DNA of 64,000 nt from Sporodiniella umbellata (taxonomy: Eukaryota > Mucoromycota > Mucoromycetes > Mucorales > Rhizopodaceae): contig JAIXMR010000082.1 of assembly GCA_025677835.1 (NCBI GenBank), positions 58,740-122,739 on the forward strand, given 5' to 3'. Under the pieces are notes generated by a model that worked only from the letters and a program-made list of their open reading frames with translations, was not told the origin of the DNA and did no database searches. Position 1 is the first letter of the stretch. Every line of letters starts with the position of its first letter. Below are positions 35,783 through 47,306 of this stretch, piece after piece. A program made the position numbers and the translations under genes.

Positions 35783-38286
35783 TTAACCAAAGACATCGTT
35801 TCCCTTGCTTAAATAGACTAGGTCGTAAATGATCATGAAGGTTATAGCCAAAGTAAAAGCAGTGCAGCATACCAAAGCAAGATAAAAAGGATTAAACCAA
35901 GAACGTGGCTTGAAAGCAAGGAAACGTTCTATCAATGGGGGTTCTGTCGTTTGTTTTATATCTTCCTCTTCCATCACGGGCACAATCAGACCCGACGGCT
36001 TAAAAGAGAAGCCACTGGCTTGACGCGAACGAATCGAAGGAGATCGGTTTGCAGGACTGATTTCAGGTGACCTGGGTACCGTCAGTGTACTATTTAGTTC
36101 AGGCGATCTGGGTACAAGAAGTGAAGGGGAGGAGATGCCCAAGCTGTTGGTAGGTGAGCGAGGTACGGCAAGAGAAGGGCTGTTGGGTAAAGAGATACCT
36201 AGGCTGTTGGCCGGCTTTTTGGGTTCTGCTGTATAGACAGGCGGCTTGGGTTCCTCTTCTCCTTCGGTATAGACAATTGTTGGTACAGGCATATGGTCAG
36301 GACCGGGAGAACCTAAAGTACTTTCTAACTTTTCAGTACTGATACCGCTATAGATGATCATTGGTACAGGTCCATGATCAGGATTGGGTGAATTCATGGC
36401 ACTTTCGAGTCGACTAGTTCTAGAGACAGGTAAACTTGAACGTCGGATGGAAAGAGAGCATGTGTCGTCATGCAGAATCACCTCGTTTTCATCTGGGACA
36501 CGAATCGAAGGACTCGGTATGGGAGAATGTATGGTTGCTTCAGACATGATCGGTCCATTTATAACAGGTTCTACAGATGCTTCATATCTTCTAGAAATAA
36601 AATAAAGGATAAAAGGTAAAATGAAATTGACAGTCTAAAAAACTAGATTAATTTTTGAATCCCTATGTCATCTCCATTTTACCGATTGAAAAAATAAACT
36701 ACTCCAGTTTTGAATAGTACTGATATAGCTTTTCGTTTGAAGGGGGCTTTTTTTTTTAAAAAAAAAAAAAAAAAAGAAGTGAGAACTGGTTTCATTAAGC
36801 TCAGATACATGTATGTATTTCCTACATGCAGATCAACCAAGGTATAAAATTAGATAAGAAAATAGCCATCGGTTTACTGCAGACATCGCCTCTTAGAAGA
36901 TTGTCACGAATCACGATTGTGAAAACAGGAATTGATGTAATTAAAGCGCAGACAGGAAATAAATAAGCTGTAACAATCGATGCTGTAGTTCCTATAAACG
37001 AAAGTAGTTTATATATGCACATTACACACATTAGTTAATTTCATTTTTTTTTACCATGTCCACTTAAAATAGCAAGAATATCACTTTCTGCATCCATTTT
37101 ATAAGCCATGGCTCCAAGAATGCCTTTTGATAAAAGTAAATAAATAAAATGTATACATATATATATATATAAGTAAGGCTACCTAGCGTGAGATAAAAAA
37201 TAGTCGAGACGCCCACAGAGATCCATAAGGATTTATGAATATTAGTATCTGGCCTGAGACTGTTAACCCAAGAAGGAATCTAATAATAAGTGTTAAGTCT
37301 ATTGAATTGATCTATCAAGTATTTACTTACTGTAGTAATATAGCTGTAGTTAAATACTACGATCCCTAGCACCATGGTTGAGTTTGGACCAATGGCAGGT
37401 AAAAGCTCGGTCTTGAGACCCTCTTGACCGAAAGCAACACACCATTGGATTAATACAGCAATCAACACAATAAAAGAGATCATTTGGACCACAATGTTTT
37501 CTACTAAGCTAAAAAAGCCAAGCGGAATGACCATAACGGCGGTTAAAAGGTACCCAAAGGTGAAAATATAATAATCTGTATCAGGGAAAGGAGAATTGCC
37601 TGTAATACCGTCTGCCTGTGTAACGCAAAACCAACCACCAGGGTATACACCAAGACCACAAGTACCTTTAAAAACAGTAATAAACATGCTGTCAAACGTC
37701 TAAATTAAAATAATTAAGACATTGCCTTTTCTGTAGCGTAAAAAGGGGCTTGGTAGATTTTTTTTTAAGAAATGGTACCTGCGCAGCTATGATAATGCTT
37801 GTTACATTAACTGCTTGAAGTGCCAAATATAACAAAACTTGAAACAAGTAGTGGTACTTTTTTCCAAGATAAACTTGAGCTATTGTAGTCAATTCTACTT
37901 TTGACTATTCATAACCGAAAAAGTCAGAGTGGATTCATTTCTCGGATGTTTTTTTTTTACCTGAAACTTTTCATTTCCTTTGATATTCGATAACGCCTCA
38001 CAAACAAATAAAGCAGAACAGCCTGAAAGAGCAGCAACAATCAAGAAAATAAAAACCGGCGCAACCCAACCAGACTAATAAAAAGATGTGAATAAGATTA
38101 TTCTATTTACATAACAAGATTTTTTTACCTGCTGAAAAAGAGCTGGAATAGTTGACAGCCCAGGACCCTGATAAATTGACGGGTTATTAGGCACCCTTTC
38201 TAGATATATTTTGAATCACTTACGGTCATGGAGGATACTAAAAGAGCCATACTACCAAAGGTACCAATTCCTTTTTGATGAGACAT
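35783..38286 (-). CDS. Amino-acid transporter of the AAAP family with a long Ser/Pro-rich loop
   Basis: Multi-span amino acid/auxin permease-type transporter (SLC32/36/38-like). Ten exons in reading order: 38286-38224, 38167-38129, 38074-37961, 37904-37779, 37699-37331, 37279-37183, 37123-37055, 36991-36826, 36746-36683 and 36634-35783. All phases agree, giving 652 residues. Family features: GSMALLVSSMTGPGLSTIP in the first span; FNYSYITTIPSWVNSL; GILGAMAY; FPVCALITSIPVFTIVIRDNL; FIPWLICIPLQ; and VNFILPFILYFISRRYEASV. Then comes a loop of more than 200 residues with repeated motifs (NPDHGPVPMIIY / GPDHMPVPTIVY, and copies of LAVPRSP / LLVPRSP / LTVPRSP). The final span is FYLALVCCTAFTLAITFMII. 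The loop is probably cytoplasmic and phosphorylated at SP sites. Substrate unknown. Confidence 0.88.
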
Positions 38287-38848
38287 TGTTTGAAATTGTT
38301 TTTCTATAAAGCTTTTGTAATGATCAAAAAAAAAAAAAAAAAAAGTAAATAAAAACAAAACAATTTATACTTTTTTTTTTCAATCAGTGTAAAACCAATC
38401 GCCTTTTTGCCGGCGCCGGACTGGTTAAGTAAATAAGTCCATATTTGGGATTTAAAATCTACAAAAGAAAATTCTAGGTCACCAAGCTTTTTGCTGGGAC
38501 AAGTGAAAAGTACATACATTGAAGCCTGACTTTTTTTTTTATTTTCTTTTGGATACAAATGATAAACAAATAAGCATCAAGTAAACAAACAAATAAATAA
38601 ACGATTGTTTTCAGGTCTTTAATGAAACCAAAAAAAAAAGTGTAACTCCACCCCTTAAAAAAAGTTTAAATTTTTGTATTTTATAGACTAAAAAAGGGTA
38701 AATTAGGATAAAAGGCAACTGAATAGGAAATAAATGTTTATTACTGTTGAGGATAAGAATGCTGAAGGAACATATAATATAGGTGATGGAGGGGCCCAAA
38801 GGGAATAAAAATGCAATAAATGAAATAAAAGGCGTAAAAAAAACGACT
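38287..38848. other. Intergenic
   Basis: Upstream region of the transporter. Only short ORFs made of A/T runs; no gene recognised. Confidence 0.4.
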
Positions 38849-39157
38849 TCAGTATGCAGGAATTAGATAACCAGCTTCTTCTTCCTCTTCTTTGTAATGT
38901 GTGGAGAGCTGTGTGAAAAAGGAAGGCCCGGTAAGAGTGTGGGTATTGATTGATAAGCGTGGTTTGTTACGCTTGTTGTGTGGTATTAGCTCAGGGGAGC
39001 ACATCGTCTGTTTGTCACCCAAGGGTTCGACTTCAGAGAAAAAAGTAAAGTCCAGGCAAGGTTGACAGAGGTAGGCAAAATAAGACCGGTCATATTCATC
39101 TGGGCTATAAGTGGTATAGACATGGTCTGCGGTGTCAAATGAGACTGTTTTAGGCAT
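38849..39157 (-). CDS. Small protein with an RVxF-like N-terminus, unknown function
   Basis: 102 residues starting MPKTVSFDTADHVYTTYSPD EYDRS. The start was set at this ATG because the 27 upstream codons are homopolymer-like (FFFFYIS). The N-terminal KTVSF fits the RVxF-type docking motif for protein phosphatase 1, and TYSPDEYDR is a motif I have seen in fungal proteins of unknown function. The rest is unstructured, with a C-terminal acidic KEEEEEAGYLI. It may be a PP1-binding or membrane-adaptor peptide; this is inference. No intron needed. Confidence 0.55.
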   Translation of the reverse strand: MPKTVSFDTADHVYTTYSPDEYDRSYFAYLCQPCLDFTFFSEVEPLGDKQTMCSPELIPHNKRNKPRLSINTHTLTGPSFFTQLSTHYKEEEEEAGYLIPAY

Positions 39158-39446
39158 TGAGCAGAAAATAAAAGAGGAGTGAGAAATGTAGAAAAAAAAA
39201 AACCGAACTTTTTTTCTATTCTTTTTATATCTTTCCAACTCTTGTTCTATTTTTAAAACAAAAGGTCAAAATTTGTATTACTTAACCAATCAATGTTCTT
39301 TCCGTTTCTATTTTTATATACACTATATACACTCTTTTTCTTTTTTCAGGGTCAAAGCGTGCATGGGTGGGTTAAATGCTGGCACTGAAAAAAATAAAGG
39401 AGACAAATATTTATATACAAAAAGTGGCGTTGTTTGTCTAAAGTCC

Positions 39447-39650
39447 TTATTCAAATAAATTTAGAATAGCCAAGGACTGAAAGCCAAACAACAGTTGAGC
39501 CACAGCTCGCTTGTCCTTGCCAAGACGTTCTACAGTTGTAGCCTTAGTTTGCTCCCCGTACGACTCTGAAATAGGCCTCTCTATCCTCGGCCAAAAAAAA
39601 AGAAAAGTAGGCTTGAGAAACCACAATAGCCCAAAGTTGATGTAACGCAT
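39447..39650 (-). CDS. Hypothetical small protein
   Basis: 67 residues from the ATG at 39650. The last 43 codons (RPISESYGEQTKATTVERLG then KDKRAVAQLLFGFQSLAILN) look clearly protein-like. The 5' part (FLKPTFLFFWP) is hydrophobic and crosses a run of T. A good acceptor (GAGGATAG) just before AGAGGCC suggests the true 5' exons may lie elsewhere. The single hydrophobic segment would fit a small organelle-membrane protein, but no family was recognised. Confidence 0.35.
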   Translation of the reverse strand: MRYINFGLLWFLKPTFLFFWPRIERPISESYGEQTKATTVERLGKDKRAVAQLLFGFQSLAILNLFE

Positions 39651-39966
39651 ACATATTGATGTGTATTGTCTGCTATTTTTATTGATTGTCTTTGGTTCTT
39701 TTTTCCCTCTAATAATAATAAGCATGGAAAAGAAATGATGGCGTCACTACTCCTCATTGGTGCAGCGGGGAAACAAAGATCTGTGAATAATGCAAAAAGA
39801 AAGAACTGCAATGCTTTCGTGTAACAAGACTTCACCAATGACCTCATGTTTAGATCCTTGCTTTCTGTTGTCGTGTTTTTTTTTTTGTTTTTTTCGTTGT
39901 TTTTCTTTTCTTTTTCTTTTTCATAAACCAAATAAGCTAAAACAATACAAACAAACCCAAAGAACA

Positions 39967-40938
39967 ATGAAATTCCTTGAAGTAAACTCCCTTGAATTAA
40001 TCAACACCGATTTTCGCTGGGAAACCAACGAATCGATATTAACAGGACGTGTAGAAGCCTATTCTTGTAAAATTTATTTAAATCATTATTATTCTTTACC
40101 AAAAAAAAAAATAAAAACTTAAAAATAATACAAAAGGCAAATCAGCGGGCACAGACAAAAAGCTATTCAAGACTTTAGAGAACCGATACAACACATTAGC
40201 ACCAGCATCTTTATCGCCCGATGACCTTAAAGTCATCTCACCTTTTGGCCGACTGACAGAAGCAACACCTCGAAAGACATTCTTTTATCTTCTGGCTACT
40301 TTAAATGCTGCGTTTCCTGATAACGACTTTGAAGACGCTCGGCCTGAGCAGTTTCTCAAGATGCCCTCGGTTGACATGGTCATGAACTCGGTCAATACTA
40401 CCCTATTTAATTTAGGAAACGACGTGGTTGTCAACCGTTATAGGTATGTATTTAAAGGAAAAGAAAATGTCTTTTTGTATGAGTCACGTCTCTCATCTGC
40501 TTTAATTCATTAGACTGTGGGATGTCATGGACGAAATTGTACAATTTGTTGATTGCGATGTTTATACATACAATCCTGATGTAGACGACGACCCAAATAA
40601 CGAAGAAGAAGGCTATCTGTAAGATAATAACACCAGCTCTAAATATGTCAAGCTCAAACCCTGTTTAGTTGGTCTGTCAATTACTTTTTCTTTAATCGTA
40701 AATTGAAGCGTATGATTTTCTTTTCCATCAAAAACGAAAGGTAAACACATATAAATTCCCCCAAAAAAAAAAGAAAAAATAACACCGATTGTAGTCTGAA
40801 TGCTCCCGTGGATGAAGAAGAGCAAGAATCAAGGTAAATACCTCTCTTTTTTTTTTGTATTAAATTAGTAACTTATCTTTTTTTTTTAACTGAAGTCGAT
40901 ATGAGGACGACTTTGTTATAGACAATATGGAAGTTTAA
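39967..40938 (+). CDS. MAF1: RNA polymerase III repressor Maf1
   Basis: Negative regulator of RNA polymerase III that acts when nutrient (TOR) signalling falls. Six exons: 39967-40066, 40137-40443, 40514-40618, 40669-40740, 40795-40833 and 40896-40938, giving 221 residues. The three Maf1 boxes are visible. Box A is MKFLEVNSLELIN with GRVEAYSCKSAGTDKKLFK. RKTFFYLLATLNAAFPDNDF is followed by VDMVMNSVNTTLF and LWDVMDEIVQFVDCDVYTYNPD. The third is WSVNYFFFNRKLKRMIFFSI. The C-terminus is acidic (SRYEDDFVIDNMEV). The protein is short because the phosphorylated linker of yeast Maf1 is almost absent. Assignment is firm. Confidence 0.93.
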
Positions 40939-41855
40939 AAAAAACATATATATCAAAAAGAAAGCTTTCTGTACATTCCCTCCTCTTTCCTTTTCACCTC
41001 CAAAAATCCGTTTGCTGTTTCTTTGGGTCAGTTTGAAAAAAAAAAAAAAAAAAGCAATCTTTTATAGAGAAAAACAGCCATTTTTTTAGCACGACAGTAA
41101 TGATTTATAAGCAGCAGTATTTACCATAATAAAACAAAGTCAAAAGTCCAAAAAAAAAAAAGCAAAACAAAACAAAACAAAAGGGGGTAAAAAAGAATGA
41201 AAAGTAAACAGGAGATGAAAAAGTAAATTGAAGGGCACAAATAGTTAGTAAATCCCAGCAAAGTGTAACCAACACTTATCAATGAACCATATGCCCCATG
41301 AAGTTTTAATAGAAAAAACCAGAGAGTAAAAAGGTCAAACGTGGTATATTAACAAAAAAAAAACGTGTTTTTATTTCCCAGACAAAATAAAAATAAAAGG
41401 GAAAGAAAAAGCAAAGGAGAAAAGGAGAAATATACATATATTCTATATATGTATTCCGTTATATTCAATGTGTAAGTATAGGCCCTTTTTTTTTTTTGGG
41501 CGATCCTGAAAAATATATACAAAAAACACTATTGTCACAAAAAAAAGCTACCATGCCTCAGTTAAATCCAAGCAGAGGGAATTTTATCTTTACCATGTCA
41601 CTCAAAGATATATTTTATGTACCAAAAAGGCGTGTTGAACCTTTTATTTAGCTTTAATTAATTAAGCTGACCAATCGTAAATGATCCTTTTAATTAAAAT
41701 CTATATAAAAAAGAAATAGAAAACGGTTAAAAAAAAAAGAGCGTGTAGAAAAGTCAATATAGGTGTTTGTATGCCAACGTATATATAAACGAGAGATTTT
41801 CTATTTTTATCTGTTTCTTTTCTTTACTACTATTGACATTTTTTTATATAAACAC
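40939..41855. other. Intergenic, no gene recognised
   Basis: AT-rich, with repeated short A runs and a GGGAAAGAAAAAGCAAAGGAG purine tract near 41400. No coding frame seen. Confidence 0.45.
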
Positions 41856-42359
41856 ATGACGGCCGAAATAACAATAAAAGAATTGCTTGAAAAATATACC
41901 CACGATCAAGCATTACTTAGACACGTCTTGATGGCCAAGTCAGAAGAAGACAAAGTAAATAAAAATAAAGACAATAAAGAGGGCTTTTTTTGCTTATTTA
42001 TTTGAATATAGAGACAAACGGCAAAAGCTATTTTAAAAACTGAGCAAGCTCGAATCCATTTACGTCGTTTAGAGTTAGAAATTATCAAAGAAAGACAGAG
42101 TGTTAAAAGTAATGCTTGCAAGTTTCGAGTGAGATCCCCAGAGTCGCCTTATCCACATTCAGCACATCCTCTCAGTCGTTCACGCTTGCCCTCACCCATC
42201 GAAAAACTAGCCAGTACTGAAAATCATCGCCAGATGCTAGTTAAGATCAAGCAAAAGATTCAGTCAGATAACAGACCTAGAGCTTGGTCTAAACTCAATT
42301 CTATACGATTGCCTCCTATTGATACCTCAATACCAAAACCTTTTTTGTTTGTAGACTAA
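41856..42359 (+). CDS. Coiled-coil hypothetical protein
   Basis: Two exons, 41856-41954 and 42012-42359, giving 148 residues; start MTAEITIKELLEKYTHDQ. The N-terminal 75 residues are a charged helix, probably coiled coil (LLRHVLMAKSEEDK joined to RQTAKAILKTEQARIHLRRL). A basic Ser/Pro region follows (RVRSPESPYPHSAHPLSRSR), then a conserved-looking tail, LNSIRLPPIDTSIPKPF. The join is supported by a 57-nt intron with a GTAAAT donor and ATATAG acceptor in matching phase. No domain was recognised. It may be a nuclear regulatory protein given the basic SP-rich part; low certainty. Confidence 0.65.
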
Positions 42360-42424
42360 TTAGAAAAATAAATTTTTCTTTTTTTTTTTTGGCTGGTTCA
42401 GAAAAAAAAAAGACTTTGTATGAA

Positions 42425-43000
42425 AAACGCGTCTTTCATGCCTCGATCCAAGGGGGAGACCAGTGCATTTTTTTTTCTTATTATTTTAATCGTTTAGGGT
42501 GGGACAAACGTAAACTACATGTGATTTTATCTAGCGAAGTATGAAGTCTAGACTCAATATAAGGAAGGGAAAGGTTGATGGTTGATGTTTTTTTTTTATT
42601 ATTTTTATTGTTGTTGTAGCTATTATGACGCAAAATGGAAAAATATTTTACATCAACCAATGCTTCTTTTTTTCTTTTGGTTGTTTCTTAGTTGCACAAT
42701 AGCGTGCTGGCATTTGTGAGAAACGAGTGTCAACAGTAATGGAAATCTATTCTCCTCAAATGGACTATTTTCTTCTGAGTTAATCTTTTTGATGGCCGCA
42801 TTTTGTCACGAAAACTCTGGTGCTGATTTAGCCCACAGACAGTCTTCCCTTCAATAAACCAAACTTTTCGAATGTGGTGAGCAGGTGGTCTAATTTAGTT
42901 ACCAAAAGATTCTGATACAATTAGTACGCCTCCATTAAGTTCATTTAATGATGTCTAGACTCCCGTAGCCGTAGAAAATGTGGATGCTTTTATCTTTCTA
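42425..43000 (-). pseudogene. Decayed copy of the 44616-45110 gene and its flanks
   Basis: Sequence from about 42425 to 43000 parallels 44425-45010 in order. The block CGTCTTTCATGCCTCGATCC is identical at 42430 and 44432. TAGACTCAATAT, GTTGATTT/GTTGATG and the GTTGTTG..CTA(C)TATGA stretch follow. Then come the coding part: AATCTTTTTGATGGCCGC, AAAACTCTGG, TCTTCC..TTTCAATAAACCAA and GTCTAGACTCCCGTAGCCG. Many indels and a lost frame mean this copy is not coding, while the 44.6-kb copy is intact. Confidence 0.7.
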
Positions 43001-44424
43001 TCACCAGACCTTATCCCCTTCTTTCCCTGTGATTCATATGAGCTACTTAGCATATCTAGATCTATATTTGAATTATTTGAGTAATTAAAGATGAAGACAC
43101 CTCAAAAAGAGAAAAAGAAAAACTCTTGATTGCTCAAATACATGCACCCGCTTCCTGTTAAGATGTTGCGTGATTTTTTTTATAGAAAGCTTCGCACGTA
43201 CAAGTAAAGAGCGTTTTTTTATATGCTCTCGAATACTCTTATTTTCTAGCTGATTAGACTTTTAGATGTCTTTTAAAGTCTCTTAAGCCTCAGAAAAAAC
43301 TATATTTACTCCTTGGTGATAACCAGACTAGGGGCGAAATTATCCTGTTGTATCGATAACTTCATACAAGGGTAATATATTATTTAATTTTTAATATATA
43401 CATTAATCTTCGTCGTATGTGGTCATAAGCTTTGGTTACCGATCGGATAATTTAATTTAATTTATATATATACAAAACACCTATTGCTTGTCCATTGAGT
43501 CTTATTTAAGAACTCGCTCGTGATGAGACGCAGACGCTATGCTAATAAACTAAATCTTTGGGTTACTCCATTAAATAGCAGCTTGGGTGTTGAAAAATCA
43601 GAGGGTCCATAATTATTGAAAGAAGATTACCATGATTCATTGCTTTTCTTTTTCAACCTAATATTGCTCTATTATCTTTTTTTATAGTTTATCATTCTGG
43701 AAAGAGAGTATCGGTTTTTAGTTCACATTAAAAAAAGAAGGGTTTATATTTTTAAACAATCGGATTTAATATACATAAAATTGTATTCGTTAGTATGAAA
43801 GCTTAAATATTGACTGAGGCCCTACACAAAAAAAAAAAAAAGCTTCGAAACGTTCTACAAGCTTAAATAAGCTACAAAAGAAACACTTTGTATACTGTTG
43901 CCGATTTAAAAAGAAAGAAAGAAAAGGGTGCTACTTGAAAAGCAACAGTGGTTATAAGGTATAATGCCATAGATAGTTATCCAAAATATGGGATTGCTAC
44001 TTTATACTGTTTAATTGCAGCTCTATATAATGTTATTGCAGTTACACTGAGCAAATTCAAGTCGTTTTCAGGATTCATATGTTTTTTCTAAGTATTCGTT
44101 GATTTTATAATTTGGCAATTCATAGCTCTTTACAGCAGTTTATGTATTGCATCAGTCGTCTCAGAGATGTTTGGCTGTTCCACACACACACACACATACA
44201 TACATACATACATACACACACATATATTTATACACATGACGAAACAAAAGTATGAGCTGACCATAGTCTTTTTCTTCCTCCTTTTTTTCTTTTTTCAAGT
44301 TTGCCTCTGTCTATAGATTGGAATAGATGTTACTAAAGACAGTCTTAGTTTCCAAAGATACCAAGTACATCTTTTTGACTATTCAAAACTATCTCTTTTT
44401 TTTTTTTTTTTTATGGAAAATAGG
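43001..44424. other. Spacer between duplicated segments
   Basis: 1.4 kb of AT-rich DNA with no gene recognised. It includes a CA/CATA microsatellite at about 44180-44225. Confidence 0.45.
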
Positions 44425-45010
44425 AAAAGCGCGTCTTTCATGCCTCGATCCAAGGGGGAAGGAGGGGGGGGACTATTGTATTTTCACTAATCGATTTGCG
44501 TGGGACAAGCGTAAGATAGTAAAACAACAGGTCTAGACTCAATATATATAAAAGGGAGATATGTACGTTGATTTATTTATTATTATTGTTGTTGCTACTA
44601 TGATTGAAAACAACTTTAAGACTGGACTGAAAGACTTCTTAGTCCTATAATGGCGTGTTGGTGTTCGTGAGAAACAAGTGTCAACACAAGCACAGTGATA
44701 GAAATGTCTCCCACCAAATAAACTTTTGAATCGCTTTCTTCTGGGTTGATCTTTTTGATGGCCGCAACGATATCCCGGTAATCGTCCTGTCTCAAAAACT
44801 CTGGGACAGATTTGATTCGTAGACGGTCTTCTTCATCTCCTTTCAATAAACCAAGTTGCCCAAGCTCTTCAAATGTGGTTGGTAGACGTTCAAGTTTGGT
44901 TTCCACGTTTATAGCCTCAAAAGGCTCATCAGACTCTGATACAAGTAATACGTCTTCACTAGCTTTATTTAATAATGTCTGCGCTTCCGTAGCCGCAGAA
45001 AACGTGGCTG
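44425..45010. repeat. Intact-copy partner of a local duplication
   Basis: Segment similar to 42425-43000, covering the 3' flank and most of the coding region of the gene below. It was found by the shared block at 44432-44451 and colinear similarity afterwards. Confidence 0.65.
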
Positions 45011-45110
45011 CCTTCAACTTGCTATCCTCAGACTTTTTTTCTTTCTTTTCTGATGGCTCAGATGGGTTGATCACTGTGTTATTTAGCATATTCAAGTAAC
45101 TGTCGCTCAT
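44616..45110 (-). CDS. Hypothetical acidic protein, duplicated locally
   Basis: 164 residues from ATG at 45110 (MSDSYLNMLNNTVINPSEPS), single exon. The start was set here because upstream codons derive from a poly-A run of more than 25. The N-terminal 80 residues are charged and Ser/Ala-rich. The C-terminal half looks folded: LERLPTTFEELGQLGLLKGD, LRIKSVPEFLRQDDYRDIVA and VYLVGDISITVLVLTLVSHE. No family was recognised and no signal peptide is present. It lies 144 bases after the polyphosphatase stop on the same strand. A degraded copy sits 2 kb away. Confidence 0.7.
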   Translation of the reverse strand: MSDSYLNMLNNTVINPSEPSEKKEKKSEDSKLKAATFSAATEAQTLLNKASEDVLLVSESDEPFEAINVETKLERLPTTFEELGQLGLLKGDEEDRLRIKSVPEFLRQDDYRDIVAAIKKINPEESDSKVYLVGDISITVLVLTLVSHEHQHAIIGLRSLSVQS

Positions 45111-45254
45111 TTTATTACAGTTTATTAATAAAAGGAATAGAAAAAACCAAAAAAAAAAAAAAAAAAAAAAAAAAATTATCAAAAGGTATTGTCAAACGAA
45201 TAAAAGTGACGTTTGCGGTAGGACAAAAATAGTTAGAAGAAAAAAGTCGGAATT

Positions 45255-46297
45255 TCAATCATCGTCATCCTGATCTGTAGTATAATCCGTAGTACAGTTG
45301 ATTTGATACAGTTGATGGTTTAGTATGTTGATCGTCGTTAGATGTCTACCGTATACACAGCCAGTATCTAAACCAAACGTGTAGTTTTGAAGGTTCAGTC
45401 CTCGACCTGCATCATGACCATAGTAAATAAGGGTATTGTTGGTTGATAGGCTACGCTGATATTCGTTCCATTCAATTCCCCACTGCGTCCCCTTACCACT
45501 TGTGGCGGTCGGCCGGCCCTTTTTGTCTATATCGCGCATTGTCATAATCAAATACGGAATCTGGTCTTTTAACATCCTAATGTTAGGGTCTAAACCGCCA
45601 TGTACAACAACTGTATTGTTCAAAAAAGGAAGATGAAGTATAACCGGACACGACAAAAGATAGTCGTAATCCCCTTGTGTCATGTTTCTATTTCAAAAAA
45701 ATTAGTTTTTTCTCTATAAAAAATGGATGAGAGAACTTACACCGCAAGAGGTTCATGATAATTGTTAAATTTTAATGGGTCGGGCACATCTCCTTCTGGC
45801 ATGGTTCCTTTACCGTCCATGACTTGAATCCCTCGTTCGTTTTCAAACGTCTTGAACCGAATCAACTTATCATCGTGGTTACCGCGTACACAGAGAATGC
45901 CAAGTTCTTTTGCGCGTCTCAACACGCCTAGACTATCGGGCCCTTTGCTTGTCAAATCTCCAGCCAACACCATTTGATCTTTGGCTGGGTTATAATTGAT
46001 TTTTGTCAACAACTGATTGAATTCGCTCAGGCAGCCATGGAGATCACCCGTAACAAAAATTCGCTTTTTACTTTGAATCTCACTGTCATTTCGTGTCACA
46101 ATTTGGGTGAGATGAGCATAAGGCGAAATTGGATAGGAAGAGCTATTGTTGGCTTCAAAACTATTTTCGGCCTCTCTTTTCTTTTTCACCTCTACTACAG
46201 GAACCACAATCACGATCACGATCACCGCTATTGCTGCAAATGTAATGGCGGCGATCATCCATCGTTTTCTAGGGCTCTGTCCTTGTAAACAACTCAT
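45255..46297 (-). CDS. PPN2-like: Membrane-anchored calcineurin-like phosphatase, Ppn2-type endopolyphosphatase
   Basis: PPP-superfamily metallophosphatase of the ApaH-like group. The yeast member Ppn2 is a vacuolar Zn-dependent endopolyphosphatase. Two exons in reading order, 46297-45741 and 45687-45255, give 329 residues. A short basic N-terminus precedes one membrane span (about 13-36, Ile/Val-rich), so it is a type II membrane protein with a lumenal catalytic domain. Metal-binding motifs are complete: GDLHG (84-88), GDLTSKGPDS (113-122), GNHDD (139-143) and VVHGG, then YYGHDAGRG with TFGLDTGCVYGRHL. N-glycosylation sequons (NNSSS, NNT) fit lumenal location. The tail is acidic (TDQDDDD). 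Polyphosphate as substrate is by homology; dinucleoside polyphosphates are an alternative. Confidence 0.87.
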
Positions 46298-46481
46298 AGA
46301 TACTACTAAAATGGTTATGTAATGAAAAAAAAAAAAAAAAAAAAAGAAAGAAGAGGGAAGGGTTTCAGGTAGTTCAAAAGTAACTACTTATTTTTTTTTT
46401 CCCTTGTCGTTGATGAATGACGTTCAATTAACATTTTGTTCAAATCCCTGTAAACTTGCCCTTCAGCTACCATTGTACGAA

Positions 46482-46512
<31 letters not shown>

Positions 46513-47267
46513 GGAATGAAACCTTTTTTGCGTAACGTATTTTAACGATGGTTCTGCAAAAAGAAAAGCTGCCCTTTCATTGACTTTCCAACACTACCAA
46601 AAAAAAAAAAAAAGAAAAAAAAACTAACTTTTTACTTAAATAGCTCTGGCTATTTGGCAAACGAGCTGCCTATTATAAATAAAGCATATTCTTCTAAATC
46701 CTCCTTGTAACAAAGGAGATTGGTTGCCTTTGTATAAATAAGTAAGAGAAAAAGAGTAATGGTATGTGGAGTCCAGTAGAATAAACTAGATTTGATTTCG
46801 AGCTTGAGTAAAGAGAAAAGAAAAACAGAAATGGTATGGCTCTTTTCATCTATTTATTATTATCTGTTAGAAAATTCAAACTCTCCTTAACATTTAGTAT
46901 TCCCTCCTTTGTATCCCTTTGTGGTTTTTTTTTCTTTTTTTTTTTTTTTTTGTTAATCAACCCTTTCAATACAAAGCAGTTTAAAGCTTCTATTTAAATA
47001 GTTTACTCCCTAGCTAAAAAAAAAAAAAAAAAAAAAAAAGGTGAAAGCTCTTTTATAGATTTTAGCTATTTGATACACAGTTGGATAGAAAGAGACGTGT
47101 AGAGCAAAACCTTGACTACAGCAACCGGTGACAAACCGAGTATTAAATTTTTTTGTACTACCGTGTAGGATAAAGAAACTAAACGATGGCCAAGAACGAA
47201 TAGAGCATCCTTGGTAGATTCTTTCAATGGGTCATGTTTGTTGTATGGAATTATCTTGAAATTCAAG

Positions 47268-47306
<39 letters not shown>

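Noticed and set aside
39581..39967. 128-codon minus-strand ORF
   Set aside because: Lys/Asn/Phe runs from homopolymers in the MAF1 promoter. It overlaps a more protein-like frame at 39447-39650.
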